Assembly (NCBI GenBank): GCA_963823535.1
Contig: CAWGLZ010000004.1
Coordinates: 62,001-126,000 of the forward strand
Reading direction: 5' to 3'
DNA from: RPQJ01 sp963823535
GTDB taxonomy: Bacteria > Pseudomonadota > Gammaproteobacteria > Steroidobacterales > Steroidobacteraceae
Length of the DNA stretch: 64,000 nucleotides
Below are positions 16,616 through 25,148 of the stretch, one piece after another; positions within the stretch are counted from its first letter, which is position 1, and every line of letters starts with the position of its first letter. The position numbers were made by a program, and so were the translations under genes. The notes below the pieces were generated by a model. The model made no database searches. It had not been told where the DNA came from and worked only from the letters and a program-made list of their open reading frames with translations.

Positions 16616-17224
16616 CTACGCGGCGGGCACCGTCGCCTGTGAGCTCGGACGCTCGAGCAGCCGGCTCCGCCACGCCTCGACGCCGGGAGGGGCCTCGATC
16701 TCCATGAGCGGCAGGAACTGCAGGAACGGCGTGTAGGCGACGTCCGCGAGCGTGTACGCGTCCCCGACGAGGTACGGCCGGTCTGCCAGCGTGCGCTCGA
16801 CGATCGCGAGGTGCTTCTCGATCTCCGCCTTCGCCTGCGCCATGGCCGTGCGGTCCCAGCGTGGCTCGGGCAGGAACCGTTTCGGGAAGATGATCGTGCC
16901 GGTAGGTCGGGCCATCTGCAGGTCGCACAGGCGCAGGTGCATGTCCACGAGCGCCCGGCCACGGGCGTCGGCGGGCGAGAGCGACGGCCGGGGGCGCGTT
17001 GCCTCGAGGTACTGCAGGATCGCCGACGACTCGTACAGGATGAACCCGTCCTCGTCGATGGCCGGCACCCTCCCGTACGGGTTGACTGCCAGGTAGTCCG
17101 GTGCGCGGTGGGCCCGCGCCGCCATGTCGAGCACGACGGGTTCGAATTCGACGCCCTTCTCGAGCAGGGCAATTCGGACCCGTCTCGCGTAGGTCGACGC
17201 CGGATGGAAGTAGAGTCGCAGCAT
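16616..17224 (-). CDS. Glutathione S-transferase family protein
   Basis: A protein of 202 residues from ATG 17224 after GGGGGC. The thioredoxin-like N-terminal half has TYARRVRIALLEKGVEFE, the cis-proline block NPYGRVPAIDEDG and the glutathione gamma-glutamyl contact ESSAILQYLE. The C-terminal half is helical, with LVGDAYTLADVAYTPFLQFL as the N-capping box. The Ser/Tyr/Cys position near the start (STYA) is compatible with a beta- or nu-like class, but class cannot be fixed by eye. It may conjugate electrophiles or reduce disulfides. No obvious operon partner; AhpF lies 80 bases away on the same strand, upstream. Confidence 0.85.
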   Translation of the reverse strand: MLRLYFHPASTYARRVRIALLEKGVEFEPVVLDMAARAHRAPDYLAVNPYGRVPAIDEDGFILYESSAILQYLEATRPRPSLSPADARGRALVDMHLRLCDLQMARPTGTIIFPKRFLPEPRWDRTAMAQAKAEIEKHLAIVERTLADRPYLVGDAYTLADVAYTPFLQFLPLMEIEAPPGVEAWRSRLLERPSSQATVPAA

Positions 17225-17306
17225 GGTCGCCCCCGTTGCGCGGTTCACTCGCCGCGTGGAGGCGACATGATACCCGCACCCGCCGGGCGATCCGGCCGTG
17301 TGGCCC

Positions 17307-18893
17307 TCAGGCCGCTGCGACCATTTCTTCCGGGGCCGACGTCCGGATCAGGTGATCGAACGCCGAGAGTGCCGCCTTCGAGCCCTCCCCCATGGCGATG
17401 ATGATCTGCTTGTACGGGACGGTGGTTGCGTCTCCGGCGGCAAAGACGCCCGGGAGCGACGTCTGGCCCCGCGCGTCGACCTCGATCTCCCCGCGCGGAC
17501 TCAGCTCGACGGTTCCCTTGAGCCACTCGGTGTTGGGCAGCAGCCCGATCTGGACGAAGACGCCCTCCAGATCGATCCGGTGCAGGCCGCCCGTGCTCCG
17601 GTCGCGATAGCTGAGCCCGTTCACCTTGCCGCCGGCACCGTGCACCTCGGTCGTCTGTGCGGACACGATGATCCGCACGTTGGGGAGGCTGTGCAGCTTG
17701 CGCTGCAGGACGTCGTCGGCCCGCAGTCGGCCGTCGAACTCGATCAGCGTGACGTGCCCGACGATACCGGCGAGGTCGATCGCCGCCTCGACACCGGAGT
17801 TGCCGCCGCCGATCACGGCCACGCGCTTGCCCTTGAAGAGCGGACCGTCACAGTGCGGACAGTAGGCGACGCCACGTCCGCGGTACTCGCGTTCGCCAGG
17901 CACGTTCATCTCGCGCCAGCGCGCCCCCGTGGAAAGGATCACGCTGCGGCTCCTGAGCGTCGCGCCGCTGGCGAGCCTGACGGCGAGCATGCCGCTCTCT
18001 TTGTCGGGCGCCAGTTCCACCGCGCGCTGCAGGTTCATGATGTCCACGTCGTAGGTCCGGACGTGGTTTTCGAGCGCCGCGGCCAGCTGTGGTCCCTCGG
18101 TCTCCCGGACCGAGATGAAGTTCTCGATGCCCATGGTGTCGAGCACCTGTCCGCCGAATCGCTCGGTGACCACGCCGGTGCGGATGCCCTTGCGCGCAGC
18201 ATAGATGGCCGCCGAGGCCCCGGCTGGACCGCCGCCCACGACCAGCACGTCGAACGGCGTCTTGCGCCCGAGCTCCGCGGCCTGGCGGGCGCCCGCGTTG
18301 GCGTCGACTTTCGCCAGGATCTCCTCGACCGTCATGCGACCCTGGCCGAACGGCTGGCCGTTCAGGTACAGCGAGGGCACGGCCAGGATCTGCTTCGATT
18401 CGACTTCGGCCTGGAACAGCGCGCCGTCGATCATGGTGGCGCGCACACGGGGGTTCAGCACTGCCATCAGGTTGATGGCCTGGACGACCTCGGGGCAGTT
18501 CTGGCACGCGAGCGAGATATAGACCTCGAAGTCGAAGTCGCCGTCGAGCGCCTCGATCTGCTCGACGACCGTGGCCTCCACCTTCGGCGGGTGGCCACCC
18601 GCCTGCAGCAGCGCGAGCACCAGCGACGTGAACTCGTGCCCCATCGGGATGCCGGCGAAGCGAATACCGGTGTCCTCGCCCGCACGATTCACGCTGAATG
18701 ACGGCGCGCGCACCGTGCCATCCGGCGCCCGCTGAACGAAGGCGATCAGCGTGGAGAGCGCGGACACCTCCTCGAGCAGCTCGCGCATCTCGCTCGCGGC
18801 GTCGCTGTCGTCGAACGTCGCGACGATCTCGATGGGCCGGGTCATGCGGCCGAGGTAGGCCTGCAGCTGCTGCTTGAGGTTGCCGTCGAGCAT
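17307..18893 (-). CDS. ahpF: Alkyl hydroperoxide reductase subunit F
   Basis: A protein of 528 residues from ATG 18893, which matches the length of E. coli AhpF (521). The N-terminal double thioredoxin domain has the redox pair C130-C133 (CQNC). An FAD-binding GGGPAGASAAIYAARKGI lies near 220 and the active CPHCDG pair is C345-C348. A second nucleotide motif, GGGNSGVEAAIDLA, binds NADH. It passes electrons from NADH to AhpC. It lies downstream of ahpC on the same strand, separated by 106 bases with two strong hairpins, so expression is probably lower than that of ahpC. Confidence 0.95.
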   Translation of the reverse strand: MLDGNLKQQLQAYLGRMTRPIEIVATFDDSDAASEMRELLEEVSALSTLIAFVQRAPDGTVRAPSFSVNRAGEDTGIRFAGIPMGHEFTSLVLALLQAGGHPPKVEATVVEQIEALDGDFDFEVYISLACQNCPEVVQAINLMAVLNPRVRATMIDGALFQAEVESKQILAVPSLYLNGQPFGQGRMTVEEILAKVDANAGARQAAELGRKTPFDVLVVGGGPAGASAAIYAARKGIRTGVVTERFGGQVLDTMGIENFISVRETEGPQLAAALENHVRTYDVDIMNLQRAVELAPDKESGMLAVRLASGATLRSRSVILSTGARWREMNVPGEREYRGRGVAYCPHCDGPLFKGKRVAVIGGGNSGVEAAIDLAGIVGHVTLIEFDGRLRADDVLQRKLHSLPNVRIIVSAQTTEVHGAGGKVNGLSYRDRSTGGLHRIDLEGVFVQIGLLPNTEWLKGTVELSPRGEIEVDARGQTSLPGVFAAGDATTVPYKQIIIAMGEGSKAALSAFDHLIRTSAPEEMVAAA

Positions 18894-18932
18894 GTGCTTT
18901 TCCTGTGTAGGTGTGAGGTTCATTCGAGAAAC

Positions 18933-18956
18933 GGGGCCCTCCGCGGGGAGGGCCCC
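18933..18956 (-). other. Hairpin 1 in the ahpC-ahpF gap
   Basis: A 10-bp perfect stem, GGGGCCCTCC pairing with GGAGGGCCCC around a GCGG loop. It lies between the ahpC stop and the ahpF start. It may terminate part of the ahpC message or protect its 3' end. Confidence 0.5.
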
Positions 18957-18963
18957 AGGGGGT

Positions 18964-18992
18964 GCCCGCACTGCGGGGGTGGCAGTGCGGGC
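18964..18992 (-). other. Hairpin 2 in the ahpC-ahpF gap
   Basis: An 11-bp perfect stem, GCCCGCACTGC pairing with GCAGTGCGGGC around a 7-base loop, seven bases after the ahpC stop codon region. No T tract follows, so partial readthrough into ahpF is expected. Confidence 0.5.
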
Positions 18993-18999
18993 CCGAGGA

Positions 19000-19566
19000 T
19001 CAGATCTTGCCGACCAGGTCGAGCGACGGTGCCAACGTCTTCTCGCCCGGCGTCCACTTGGCAGGGCAGACCTCGCCCGGATGCGCGGCGATGTACTGGG
19101 CAGCCTGCACCTTGCGGAGCAGTTCCCGCGCGTCGCGGCCGATGCCGAGGTCGTTGGTCTCGATGACCTTGATGACGCCCTCGGGGTTCACGACGAACGT
19201 CCCGCGCAGCGCCAGGCCCTCGTCCTCGATCAGCACGCCGAAGTTGCGGCTGATGGCATGGGTCGGGTCGGCCAGCATCGGGTACTGGATCTTCTTGATG
19301 GTCTCGGAGGCGTCGTGCCACGCCTTGTGCGTGAAGTGCGTATCCGTGGACACGCCGTAGATCTCGACGCCCAGTTTCTGGAACTGCGGGTACAGGTCGG
19401 CGACGTCGCCGAGCTCGGTCGGGCAGACGAAGGTGAAGTCGGCCGGGTAGAAGAAGAACACCGACCACTGGCCCTGCAGGTCGGCTTCCGTGACCTGAAC
19501 GAACTCGCCGTTGTGGAACGCGGTGGCCTTGAACGGCTTGACGGGGGTATTGATCATTGAACTCAT
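19000..19566 (-). CDS. ahpC: Alkyl hydroperoxide reductase subunit C (peroxiredoxin)
   Basis: A protein of 188 residues from ATG 19566, preceded by GGAGTTCCGCAG. The peroxidatic cysteine is C48 in FTFVCPTE and the resolving cysteine is C167 in HPGEVCPAKW, the typical 2-Cys arrangement; E. coli AhpC has 187 residues. It reduces hydrogen peroxide and organic peroxides and is recycled by AhpF, encoded next. A candidate OxyR operator lies 72 bases upstream of the start codon, consistent with peroxide induction. Confidence 0.95.
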   Translation of the reverse strand: MSSMINTPVKPFKATAFHNGEFVQVTEADLQGQWSVFFFYPADFTFVCPTELGDVADLYPQFQKLGVEIYGVSTDTHFTHKAWHDASETIKKIQYPMLADPTHAISRNFGVLIEDEGLALRGTFVVNPEGVIKVIETNDLGIGRDARELLRKVQAAQYIAAHPGEVCPAKWTPGEKTLAPSLDLVGKI

Positions 19567-19637
19567 CTGCGGAACTCCATGAAGGACGGGTGAAACCTGA
19601 TGACGCACACGATAGCGACCGTGGCGCGGTAGATCCA

Positions 19638-19674
19638 ATCGATAGATATTGTCGTGATGATAGGGAAGGCCTAT
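19638..19674 (-). promoter_or_regulatory. Candidate OxyR operator upstream of ahpC
   Basis: The site fits the OxyR pattern of four tetranucleotides, ATAG-N7-CTAT-N7-ATAG-N7-CTAT. Here the four are ATCG (19638-19641), TTGT (19649-19652), ATAG (19660-19663) and CTAT (19671-19674), giving 13 of 16 key positions with exact spacing. The half nearest the methyltransferase gene is perfect. It lies between divergent genes and upstream of ahpC, where OxyR sites are usual. Confidence 0.55.
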
Positions 19675-19731
19675 GAGCCTTCGGTGCACGGTTTCCATGC
19701 AAACCGGGCGCAGCCGATATGATGGCCGCCC

Positions 19732-20553
19732 ATGGTGAGACCGCTGCTGACATCCGGGGTTCATGAAAAACTCCGATCGGCGAGGCGTTCCGGCGCGCCG
19801 ACAGTGGAGTGCTCGCTGGACCTGGAGCGCTCGACGGTGACGGTCGCCGTGGACGCGGACGACTGGATGTACGATGGCCGGCGTTTCCCGTATCTCGAGG
19901 CGTGCCGGGAGCGAACCGTCTACTACTGGACTGGCGCAGCCTTCGAGCCCGTGGCGCGGTTCGGGAACTCACTCGTCAAGCTGGTGCCGACGCAGTGGGG
20001 TCCGCCGACGTTCGAGATCGACGGCATCAAGATGCTGCCCACGGCGCAGACCTCGCCCTACGCGGACGCGGAGCGCAAGGTGTCGATGATCGCGCCGCGC
20101 GGCAAGACGATTCTCGATACCTGCGGCGGACTGGGTTACTTCGCGGCGTGGTGCCTGCAGGGACAGGCCGCGCAGATCCTGTCGTACGAGAAGAACGCCG
20201 ACGTCCTCTGGCTGCGGGGCCTCAATCCCTGGTCGCCGGCGCCGCGAGGCGCCTTGACGCTCACGGAGGGGGACGTCGCGCTCGAGATCGCATCGCTGCC
20301 GGACGCGTCGGTCGATGCGATCCTGCACGACCCGCCGCGGTTCGGCACCGCCGGCGAGTTGTACTCTCAGGTCTTCTACGATCAGCTGGCACGGGTGCTG
20401 CGGCGACGCGGACGCCTGTTCCACTACACCGGCACGCCGAACCGGCTCACGTCCGGCCGGGACGTGCCCGTCGAGGTCGCGCGGCGGTTGCGTCTGGCTG
20501 GCTTCGCGACCGAGATGAAGGGGGATGGCGTCCTGGCGGTGAGGCGAAGCTAG
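19732..20553 (+). CDS. Class I SAM-dependent methyltransferase
   Basis: A protein of 273 residues. The first 110 residues form a domain of unknown type. The rest is a Rossmann-like methyltransferase: ILDTCGGLGYFAAWCL is the SAM-binding motif I, SYEKNADVLWLRGLNPW carries the acidic residue of motif II, and ILHDPPRFGTAGELY is motif IV with the DPPR form seen in several RNA methyltransferases. The substrate is unknown. It diverges from ahpC across the candidate OxyR site and overlaps the end of the convergent M28 peptidase gene by four bases. Confidence 0.8.
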   Translation: MVRPLLTSGVHEKLRSARRSGAPTVECSLDLERSTVTVAVDADDWMYDGRRFPYLEACRERTVYYWTGAAFEPVARFGNSLVKLVPTQWGPPTFEIDGIKMLPTAQTSPYADAERKVSMIAPRGKTILDTCGGLGYFAAWCLQGQAAQILSYEKNADVLWLRGLNPWSPAPRGALTLTEGDVALEIASLPDASVDAILHDPPRFGTAGELYSQVFYDQLARVLRRRGRLFHYTGTPNRLTSGRDVPVEVARRLRLAGFATEMKGDGVLAVRRS

Positions 20554-22235
20554 CGCTGCGCGGTCTCCGCGCGGCTGCGGTCCCGGATCGCGCGGAATTC
20601 GCTGCCTGCGCGCCAGTTCGGCCAGCTGGACTCATTCGCGAGCACCCGTCCCACGTCGTAGTACACGGCGAGGTCCTGCAGGACGCCGCCCAGGTCCCAG
20701 CCGGGATCATATTCGTCCGACGGCTTGTGGTAGCGGTTCGCGACGTAATCCTCGAGCCATGCGCGGCCGTAGTCAGGGCCCTTCGCCGGGCTGTCGATGC
20801 CAGCCTTGGTGTAGAGCATCGGCACGCCCTGCTTGGCCAGGTTGAAGTGGTCGGAGCGGTAGTAGAACCCCTTTTCGGGCGTGGGTTCCGCCACGAGTAC
20901 GCGGTCCTGCTTCGCCGCCGCGCTGCGCAGGTAATCGTCGAGTTCGGACGCGCCGTAGCCGATGACGGTGAGGTCGCGCGTCAGGCCGATCATGTACAGG
21001 TTGTCCATGTTGAGCCCGCCGTACAGGTTCGCGGCCGGGACGGGGAGGTGATCGGCGAAGTACTCGCTGCCGAGCAGGCCGTACTCCTCGGCGGTGACGG
21101 CGACGAACATCACCGAGCGCTCCGGTCGCGGCTGAGTGGCGCCGAACACGCGGGCGAGTTCGATCAGCCCGGCAATGCCGGTCGCGTTGTCGGACGCCCC
21201 GTTGAAGATTCTGTCCGCACCGGGGGCGCCCGGCACCTCCGGCAGCTTGCCGAGGTGGTCCCAGTGGGCCGTGTAGAGGAAGTGCTCGCCCGGTCGCTCG
21301 CGGCCGGGCAGGACACCGACGACGTTGTACGACGTCAGGCGACGGACGTCGTTTCGTACACCGACGCTGGCGGTGACGCCGAGCGGGCGCGCCGTGAAGC
21401 TGCGGTCCAGCGCCGCCCGCTTGAGGGATGCGTAATCCTCGCCGGCCAGTACGAGCACGCGCTGCGCCGCCGCGTCGGTCAGCCAGCCCTCGAGTGCGAG
21501 CCGCTTCGAAGCCACATCGTCCAGGATCAGGTCGAACTGCGGCTTGGCCGCGCCATTGCGCACCACTTCCCAGGGATAGGCGGCGGCCTCGGTCTCGTGA
21601 ATCACGAACAGGCCGACGGCGCCCTGCCGGACGGCTTCCTCGAACTTGTACGTCCAGCGGCCGTAGTAGGTCATCGAGCGGCCAGTGAAGAGTTCCGGGT
21701 CCTGGGTCGCGAACCCAGGGTCGTTCACCAGCACCACTGCGATCTTGCCGCGCATGTCGACGCCGGCATAGTCGTCCCAGCCGTACTCGGGAGCCACGAT
21801 GCCGTAGCCCGCGAAGACGAGCTCGGCATCGGTGATTCGCGATTCCCCGACCGGGCGCTTGGTCCAGACGACCATGTCGGTCGCGTAGTCCAGGCTCAGC
21901 GATCCACCGGCGCCGCGGACCTGCATCGCCGGATCGGCGTGCGTGGCGATCTCGACCAGCGGCACAGCCTGCCGGAAGCTGGTGCCGATGCCGGGCTCGA
22001 GACCTGCGTCGCGAAACGCCTGCTCGATGTAGTCGAGGGTCTTCCGCTCGCCCTCGGTACCGGGTGCGCGGCCTTCGAACTCGTCGGACGCGAGGCGCTC
22101 GACGTGCGCACGGAAGTTCGCCTCAGAGAAGGCGGGCGCGACCGGCGGGGGTGACTGGCTGGCAGGTGCTCCCGAGCAGGCCGTGAGGAGGGCGAGCAGG
22201 CCCGCGCAGGGGATTCCAAGGTAACGATGATTCAT
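20550..22235 (-). CDS. M28 family zinc aminopeptidase lipoprotein
   Basis: A protein of about 561 residues from ATG 22235 (an upstream GTG at 22247 is possible). A lipoprotein signal ends LLALLTACSG. A PA-type insert occupies the middle third. The catalytic M28 domain follows, with zinc ligands in YTAHWDHLGK, NGASDNATGIAGLIELARVF and AVTAEEYGLLGSEYFADHLP, and a late histidine in YRSDHFNLAKQG. Such enzymes trim peptides in the periplasm. Genes on the same strand upstream are not tightly linked. Substrate preference cannot be read from sequence. Confidence 0.9.
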   Translation of the reverse strand: MNHRYLGIPCAGLLALLTACSGAPASQSPPPVAPAFSEANFRAHVERLASDEFEGRAPGTEGERKTLDYIEQAFRDAGLEPGIGTSFRQAVPLVEIATHADPAMQVRGAGGSLSLDYATDMVVWTKRPVGESRITDAELVFAGYGIVAPEYGWDDYAGVDMRGKIAVVLVNDPGFATQDPELFTGRSMTYYGRWTYKFEEAVRQGAVGLFVIHETEAAAYPWEVVRNGAAKPQFDLILDDVASKRLALEGWLTDAAAQRVLVLAGEDYASLKRAALDRSFTARPLGVTASVGVRNDVRRLTSYNVVGVLPGRERPGEHFLYTAHWDHLGKLPEVPGAPGADRIFNGASDNATGIAGLIELARVFGATQPRPERSVMFVAVTAEEYGLLGSEYFADHLPVPAANLYGGLNMDNLYMIGLTRDLTVIGYGASELDDYLRSAAAKQDRVLVAEPTPEKGFYYRSDHFNLAKQGVPMLYTKAGIDSPAKGPDYGRAWLEDYVANRYHKPSDEYDPGWDLGGVLQDLAVYYDVGRVLANESSWPNWRAGSEFRAIRDRSRAETAQR

Positions 22236-22353
22236 CGGCAGGCGCACCGGTCTGGACGGTAGGCGCGCAAGACTACCGCGTTGTGCGTCGGGATGCAGGT
22301 GCGGCAGACCGCCGCCTCGCCGGGGGGCGGGGCGGCGGCTGCCGGCGCCGGGC

Positions 22354-22833
22354 TCAGTTGGCCGGTGCGAGGACCGGCGCGAAGTTGGCGTGCACCAGCT
22401 TCCACTGGCCGCCGATCTTGGCGTACACGCGCGTGGATTTGGCTGCGGAGGCGCTGGTCTCGCCGTCCTTGTCCTGGTTCACGCCGACGTAGTTGTACGA
22501 CAGGATCGCCACGTCGCCGTAGACCTGTACCTTCGGGTTCATCATCTCACCGAGCAGCGCCTTGCCGCCCGACTTGTTCTGTGCCTCGTACATAGCGGCA
22601 TTCAATGCCTTGCCCTCGAGGCGTACCGGGTAATCCGCGTTGAACTCGGTGTAGTCGTCGGCCAGGAGGACGGTCTGCTCGGCGACGCTCTTGTTCTGCA
22701 TTTCCGCCGCCCATTGCGCGCGCGTAATGGCCATGACGTCGGCGGCGACCTTGGGATCATCCGCGGCCACGGCACCCTGCGAAAACACGACGACCGCTGT
22801 CGTCCAGACGAGCTTAGAAACAATATGCTTCAT
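22354..22833 (-). CDS. Secreted NTF2/SnoaL-like (DUF4440-type) protein
   Basis: A protein of 159 residues with a signal peptide ending VFSQGAVAADD. The mature part is a cone-shaped NTF2-like fold: ITRAQWAAEMQNKSVAEQT, then LLADDYTEFNADYP with the typical pocket acid, VQVYGDVAILSYNYVGVN and a terminal GGQWKLVHANFAPV strand. DUF4440/SnoaL-like proteins are ketosteroid-isomerase relatives, used as enzymes or as small binding modules. No conserved catalytic pair is evident. It stands alone between the peptidase gene and the divergent yqjDE cluster. Confidence 0.8.
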   Translation of the reverse strand: MKHIVSKLVWTTAVVVFSQGAVAADDPKVAADVMAITRAQWAAEMQNKSVAEQTVLLADDYTEFNADYPVRLEGKALNAAMYEAQNKSGGKALLGEMMNPKVQVYGDVAILSYNYVGVNQDKDGETSASAAKSTRVYAKIGGQWKLVHANFAPVLAPAN

Positions 22834-23065
22834 TTGTGAATTTTCCTTGCGTTTAGAATTGTTCGCAGCATGCTGCTGGTAGCGACCAGCGGCCGCTGTC
22901 GACCTGACCAGGCGCCGTCGCCCGAACAGGCTTTATACAGCACTGGGGTCCCGGGGGCGCCGCCGGTCGGTCGACAGTACCGATTGTCCGTGCAACCCGC
23001 AGGGCATACGATCAGGGTTGCCGCCGTGACTTTGGGCGGCGCCCACCCACTCGGGAGGAGCCTCC

Positions 23066-23371
23066 ATGGCAGACACCGTGACGACTGCAAGACTGAAGGA
23101 AGACCTGGCCGCCGTGATGCGGGACGCAGAAGCGCTGATCAAGGCCTCCGCCGACCAGGGCGGTGAGAAGATGAACGAAGCGCGGGCCAAGGTTCGCGAG
23201 TCGCTCGAGGGGGCGCGTTTACGCCTCCGTGATGCCGAGCGAGCGGCCCGCCAGCATGGCGAGGATGCGCTTCACGCCACCGAGGACTACGCGAAGAACA
23301 AGCCCTGGCAGGCCATGGGAATGGCCGCCGCCGTGGGTCTTGTGATCGGCGTCCTGCTGGCCCGTCGCTGA
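23066..23371 (+). CDS. yqjD: DUF883/ElaB-YqjD family membrane-anchored protein
   Basis: A protein of 101 residues, ATG 23066 after GGGAGGAGCC. A long amphipathic helix (TARLKEDLAAVMRDAEALIK and onwards) is followed by a C-terminal membrane segment, MGMAAAVGLVIGVLLARR, the exact layout of ElaB/YqjD/YgaM proteins. E. coli YqjD is tail-anchored, binds ribosomes and is induced in stationary phase. It is followed eight bases later by yqjE and then a broken yqjK, as in E. coli. Confidence 0.85.
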   Translation: MADTVTTARLKEDLAAVMRDAEALIKASADQGGEKMNEARAKVRESLEGARLRLRDAERAARQHGEDALHATEDYAKNKPWQAMGMAAAVGLVIGVLLARR

Positions 23372-23378
23372 GCCTCAC

Positions 23379-23777
23379 ATGAGCGACGGCGAGGGCTCGC
23401 CGGGGCCCGCGACCAACCTCCTGAAGTCGCTGGTCCAGCTGGGCGGCACCGTGCTCGCGGCCGCCCAGACCCGCGTCGAGCTGCTGACCACGGAAATCAG
23501 CGAGGATCTGGAGCGCGGGCTGCAGATCCTGCTGTGGGCGTTCGTCGCGGTCCTCGCCGGCATTCTCGGCGCGGTCCTCGCCGGCGTGACGCTGGTCATC
23601 TATTTCTGGGACACGCACAGGATGGGCGCCGCCGTGTCGGTGACCGCCGTTTTCCTGCTGCTGTCGGTAGTCGCCGGGCTGGTGTTCCGCAATCGATTGC
23701 ACGAGAAGCCGCGACTGCTCGACGCGACCCGGACGGAACTGCGCCGCGACGTCACCTCACTCGGGAGCGACCGATGA
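23379..23777 (+). CDS. yqjE: YqjE-like phage-holin-family membrane protein
   Basis: A protein of 132 residues with two membrane segments (LLWAFVAVLAGILGAVLAGV and the AVSVTAVFLLLSVVAGLVF region) after a soluble N-terminal helix, LLKSLVQLGGTVLAAAQTRV. This is the Phage_holin_3_6/YqjE pattern. It forms the middle of the yqjD-yqjE-yqjK cluster. Its stop codon overlaps the ATG of the yqjK remnant in an ATGA arrangement. Function in the envelope stress response is presumed from yqjD only. Confidence 0.85.
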   Translation: MSDGEGSPGPATNLLKSLVQLGGTVLAAAQTRVELLTTEISEDLERGLQILLWAFVAVLAGILGAVLAGVTLVIYFWDTHRMGAAVSVTAVFLLLSVVAGLVFRNRLHEKPRLLDATRTELRRDVTSLGSDR

Positions 23778-24053
23778 GTTCGCGCCGCGCGGCGCTCGCC
23801 GCCCGGCGCGGCATGCTGCAGGCGGAGTGCGCGCTGCAACGCGACGATCGTGCGGCAGCTGTACGGCGGCATCGAGGGCACGGTTTCGCGCGTCGATCGC
23901 GCGATCGAAACGGTGCGCAGCCTGGCACCGGTGGTCCTCGTCGGCGGCGCGGCAATCATGTTCGCCGTTGGCCCGCACCGCGCGCTGCGGTTGCTGAGAC
24001 GCGGGCTCGCGGCCACACTCTACGCGAACCAGGCCCTGCGCATCCTGCGCTGA
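23774..24053 (+). pseudogene. yqjK: YqjK-like protein with a frameshift
   Basis: Translation from ATG 23774 gives MSSRRAALAARRGMLQAECA and then LQRD, the expected YqjK start. A different frame then takes over from about 23850, giving VRQLYGGIEGTVSRVDRAIE and ending in LRRGLAATLYANQALRILR. Removing one base near 23841-23849, in the GCGACGATCGTG stretch, would join the two as LQRDIVRQLYGG. Either a real inactivating insertion or a sequencing or assembly error. Without correction, the start frame runs on into unrelated sequence to 24118. Confidence 0.7.
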
Positions 24054-24093
24054 CGGTTTCGCCGCCCCGGGCGGCACGCGAGGGGGAAGCACC

Positions 24094-25116
24094 ATGGAAA
24101 AGCCGACGGTCCTCGTGACCGGAATCTCCGGCTTCATCGCCAGGCACTGTGCGGTCGAACTGCTGAAGGCGGGCTACGGGGTGCGAGGCACGCTCCGCTC
24201 GATGCCGCGTTCGGTCGCCGTGAGGGAGTCCCTCGCGAGACATGCTGACGTTTCACGGCTCGAGTTCGCGCAGGCGGATCTCGAGTCGGACGCTGGGTGG
24301 GACACCGCCGTGGCCGGCTGTGCAGACGTGCTGCACGTGGCATCCCCGTTCCCGGCCCGGCAGCCGAAGGACGAGCAGGAACTGATCCGGCCCGCCGTGC
24401 AGGGTACCTTGCGGGTGCTGCGCGCGGCATCGGCGGGCGGCGTCCGGCGCCTGGTGCAGACGTCGTCCATGGTGGCCGTGATGTATGGTCACGCTGCCGA
24501 CCGATCGGCGCCATTCACGGAACGCGACTGGACGGCGGTGGAAGCGCCGGGCGTCACCGCCTACGCGAAGTCCAAGACGCTGGCCGAGCGGGCCGCACGG
24601 GAGTTCGTGGCGCAGGACCGCTCGGGACTCGAGTATGCCTCGGTCAACCCGGGCGTCGTGTTCGGTCCGGTCCTCGATCGCGATATCGGCACGTCGGCCG
24701 AGGTGATCCAGATGATGCTGGCGGGCAAGTACCCCGGTGCCCCGCGACTGTCCTTCCCCAGCGTCGACGTGCGCGACGTCGCGCGCATGCACCGGCTCGC
24801 GCTCGAGTCCGATGCACCGGCCGGCGGGCGCTACCTGTGCACCGCCGGGACGCTCTGGTTGATCGACGTGGCCCGCGCGCTGCGAGCCGGGTTGGGAAAC
24901 GCGGCGCGCAAGGCGCCCACGCGTGAGTTGCCGGACTGGCTGGTGAGGCTGGTCGCACTGGTCGATGGCACCGTTCGTCCCTACGTCCCCGACCTCGGCA
25001 AGGACATGAAGGTTGACGATACGCTGACCCGCCAGACGCTCGGGATGCACTACATCCCGGGCGACGAGGCGGTCCTGGCGATGGCGAGGAGCCTCCTCGA
25101 TCTGAAGCTCGCCTGA
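24094..25116 (+). CDS. Extended SDR: NAD-dependent epimerase/dihydroflavonol-reductase-like
   Basis: A protein of 340 residues. The N-terminus carries the NAD(P)-binding TGISGFIARH (a TGxxGxxA-type loop) and RSMPRS, where Arg could contact NADP phosphate. The catalytic YxxxK is YAKSK, preceded by VQTSSMVAVMYG with the catalytic serine. The substrate region includes SVNPGVVFGPVLDRD and FPSVDVRDVARMHRLA, typical of dihydroflavonol-4-reductase and cinnamoyl-CoA-reductase-like bacterial members. It likely reduces a carbonyl; the substrate is unknown. ATG 24094 follows GAGGGGGAAG. Confidence 0.85.
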   Translation: MEKPTVLVTGISGFIARHCAVELLKAGYGVRGTLRSMPRSVAVRESLARHADVSRLEFAQADLESDAGWDTAVAGCADVLHVASPFPARQPKDEQELIRPAVQGTLRVLRAASAGGVRRLVQTSSMVAVMYGHAADRSAPFTERDWTAVEAPGVTAYAKSKTLAERAAREFVAQDRSGLEYASVNPGVVFGPVLDRDIGTSAEVIQMMLAGKYPGAPRLSFPSVDVRDVARMHRLALESDAPAGGRYLCTAGTLWLIDVARALRAGLGNAARKAPTRELPDWLVRLVALVDGTVRPYVPDLGKDMKVDDTLTRQTLGMHYIPGDEAVLAMARSLLDLKLA

Positions 25117-25133
25117 CGGCACGCAGCGTGCCG
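25117..25133. terminator. Short palindrome between convergent genes
   Basis: CGGCACGC-A-GCGTGCCG forms a perfect 8-bp stem directly after the reductase stop codon and 15 bases before the stop of the convergent GDPD gene. A probable bidirectional terminator, though it lacks a T tract. Confidence 0.45.
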
Positions 25134-25148
25134 GGCCGGCCCGCGCCC

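Noticed and set aside
17298..18701. Long open frame antisense to ahpF
   Set aside because: It mirrors the codon bias of ahpF on the other strand, with His/Arg/Asp-rich low-complexity sequence and no domain.
19809..22154. Open frame of over 780 codons spanning the methyltransferase and antisense to the M28 peptidase
   Set aside because: GC-rich shadow frame crossing two real, oppositely oriented genes; Arg/Gly/Ala-rich with no recognisable motif.
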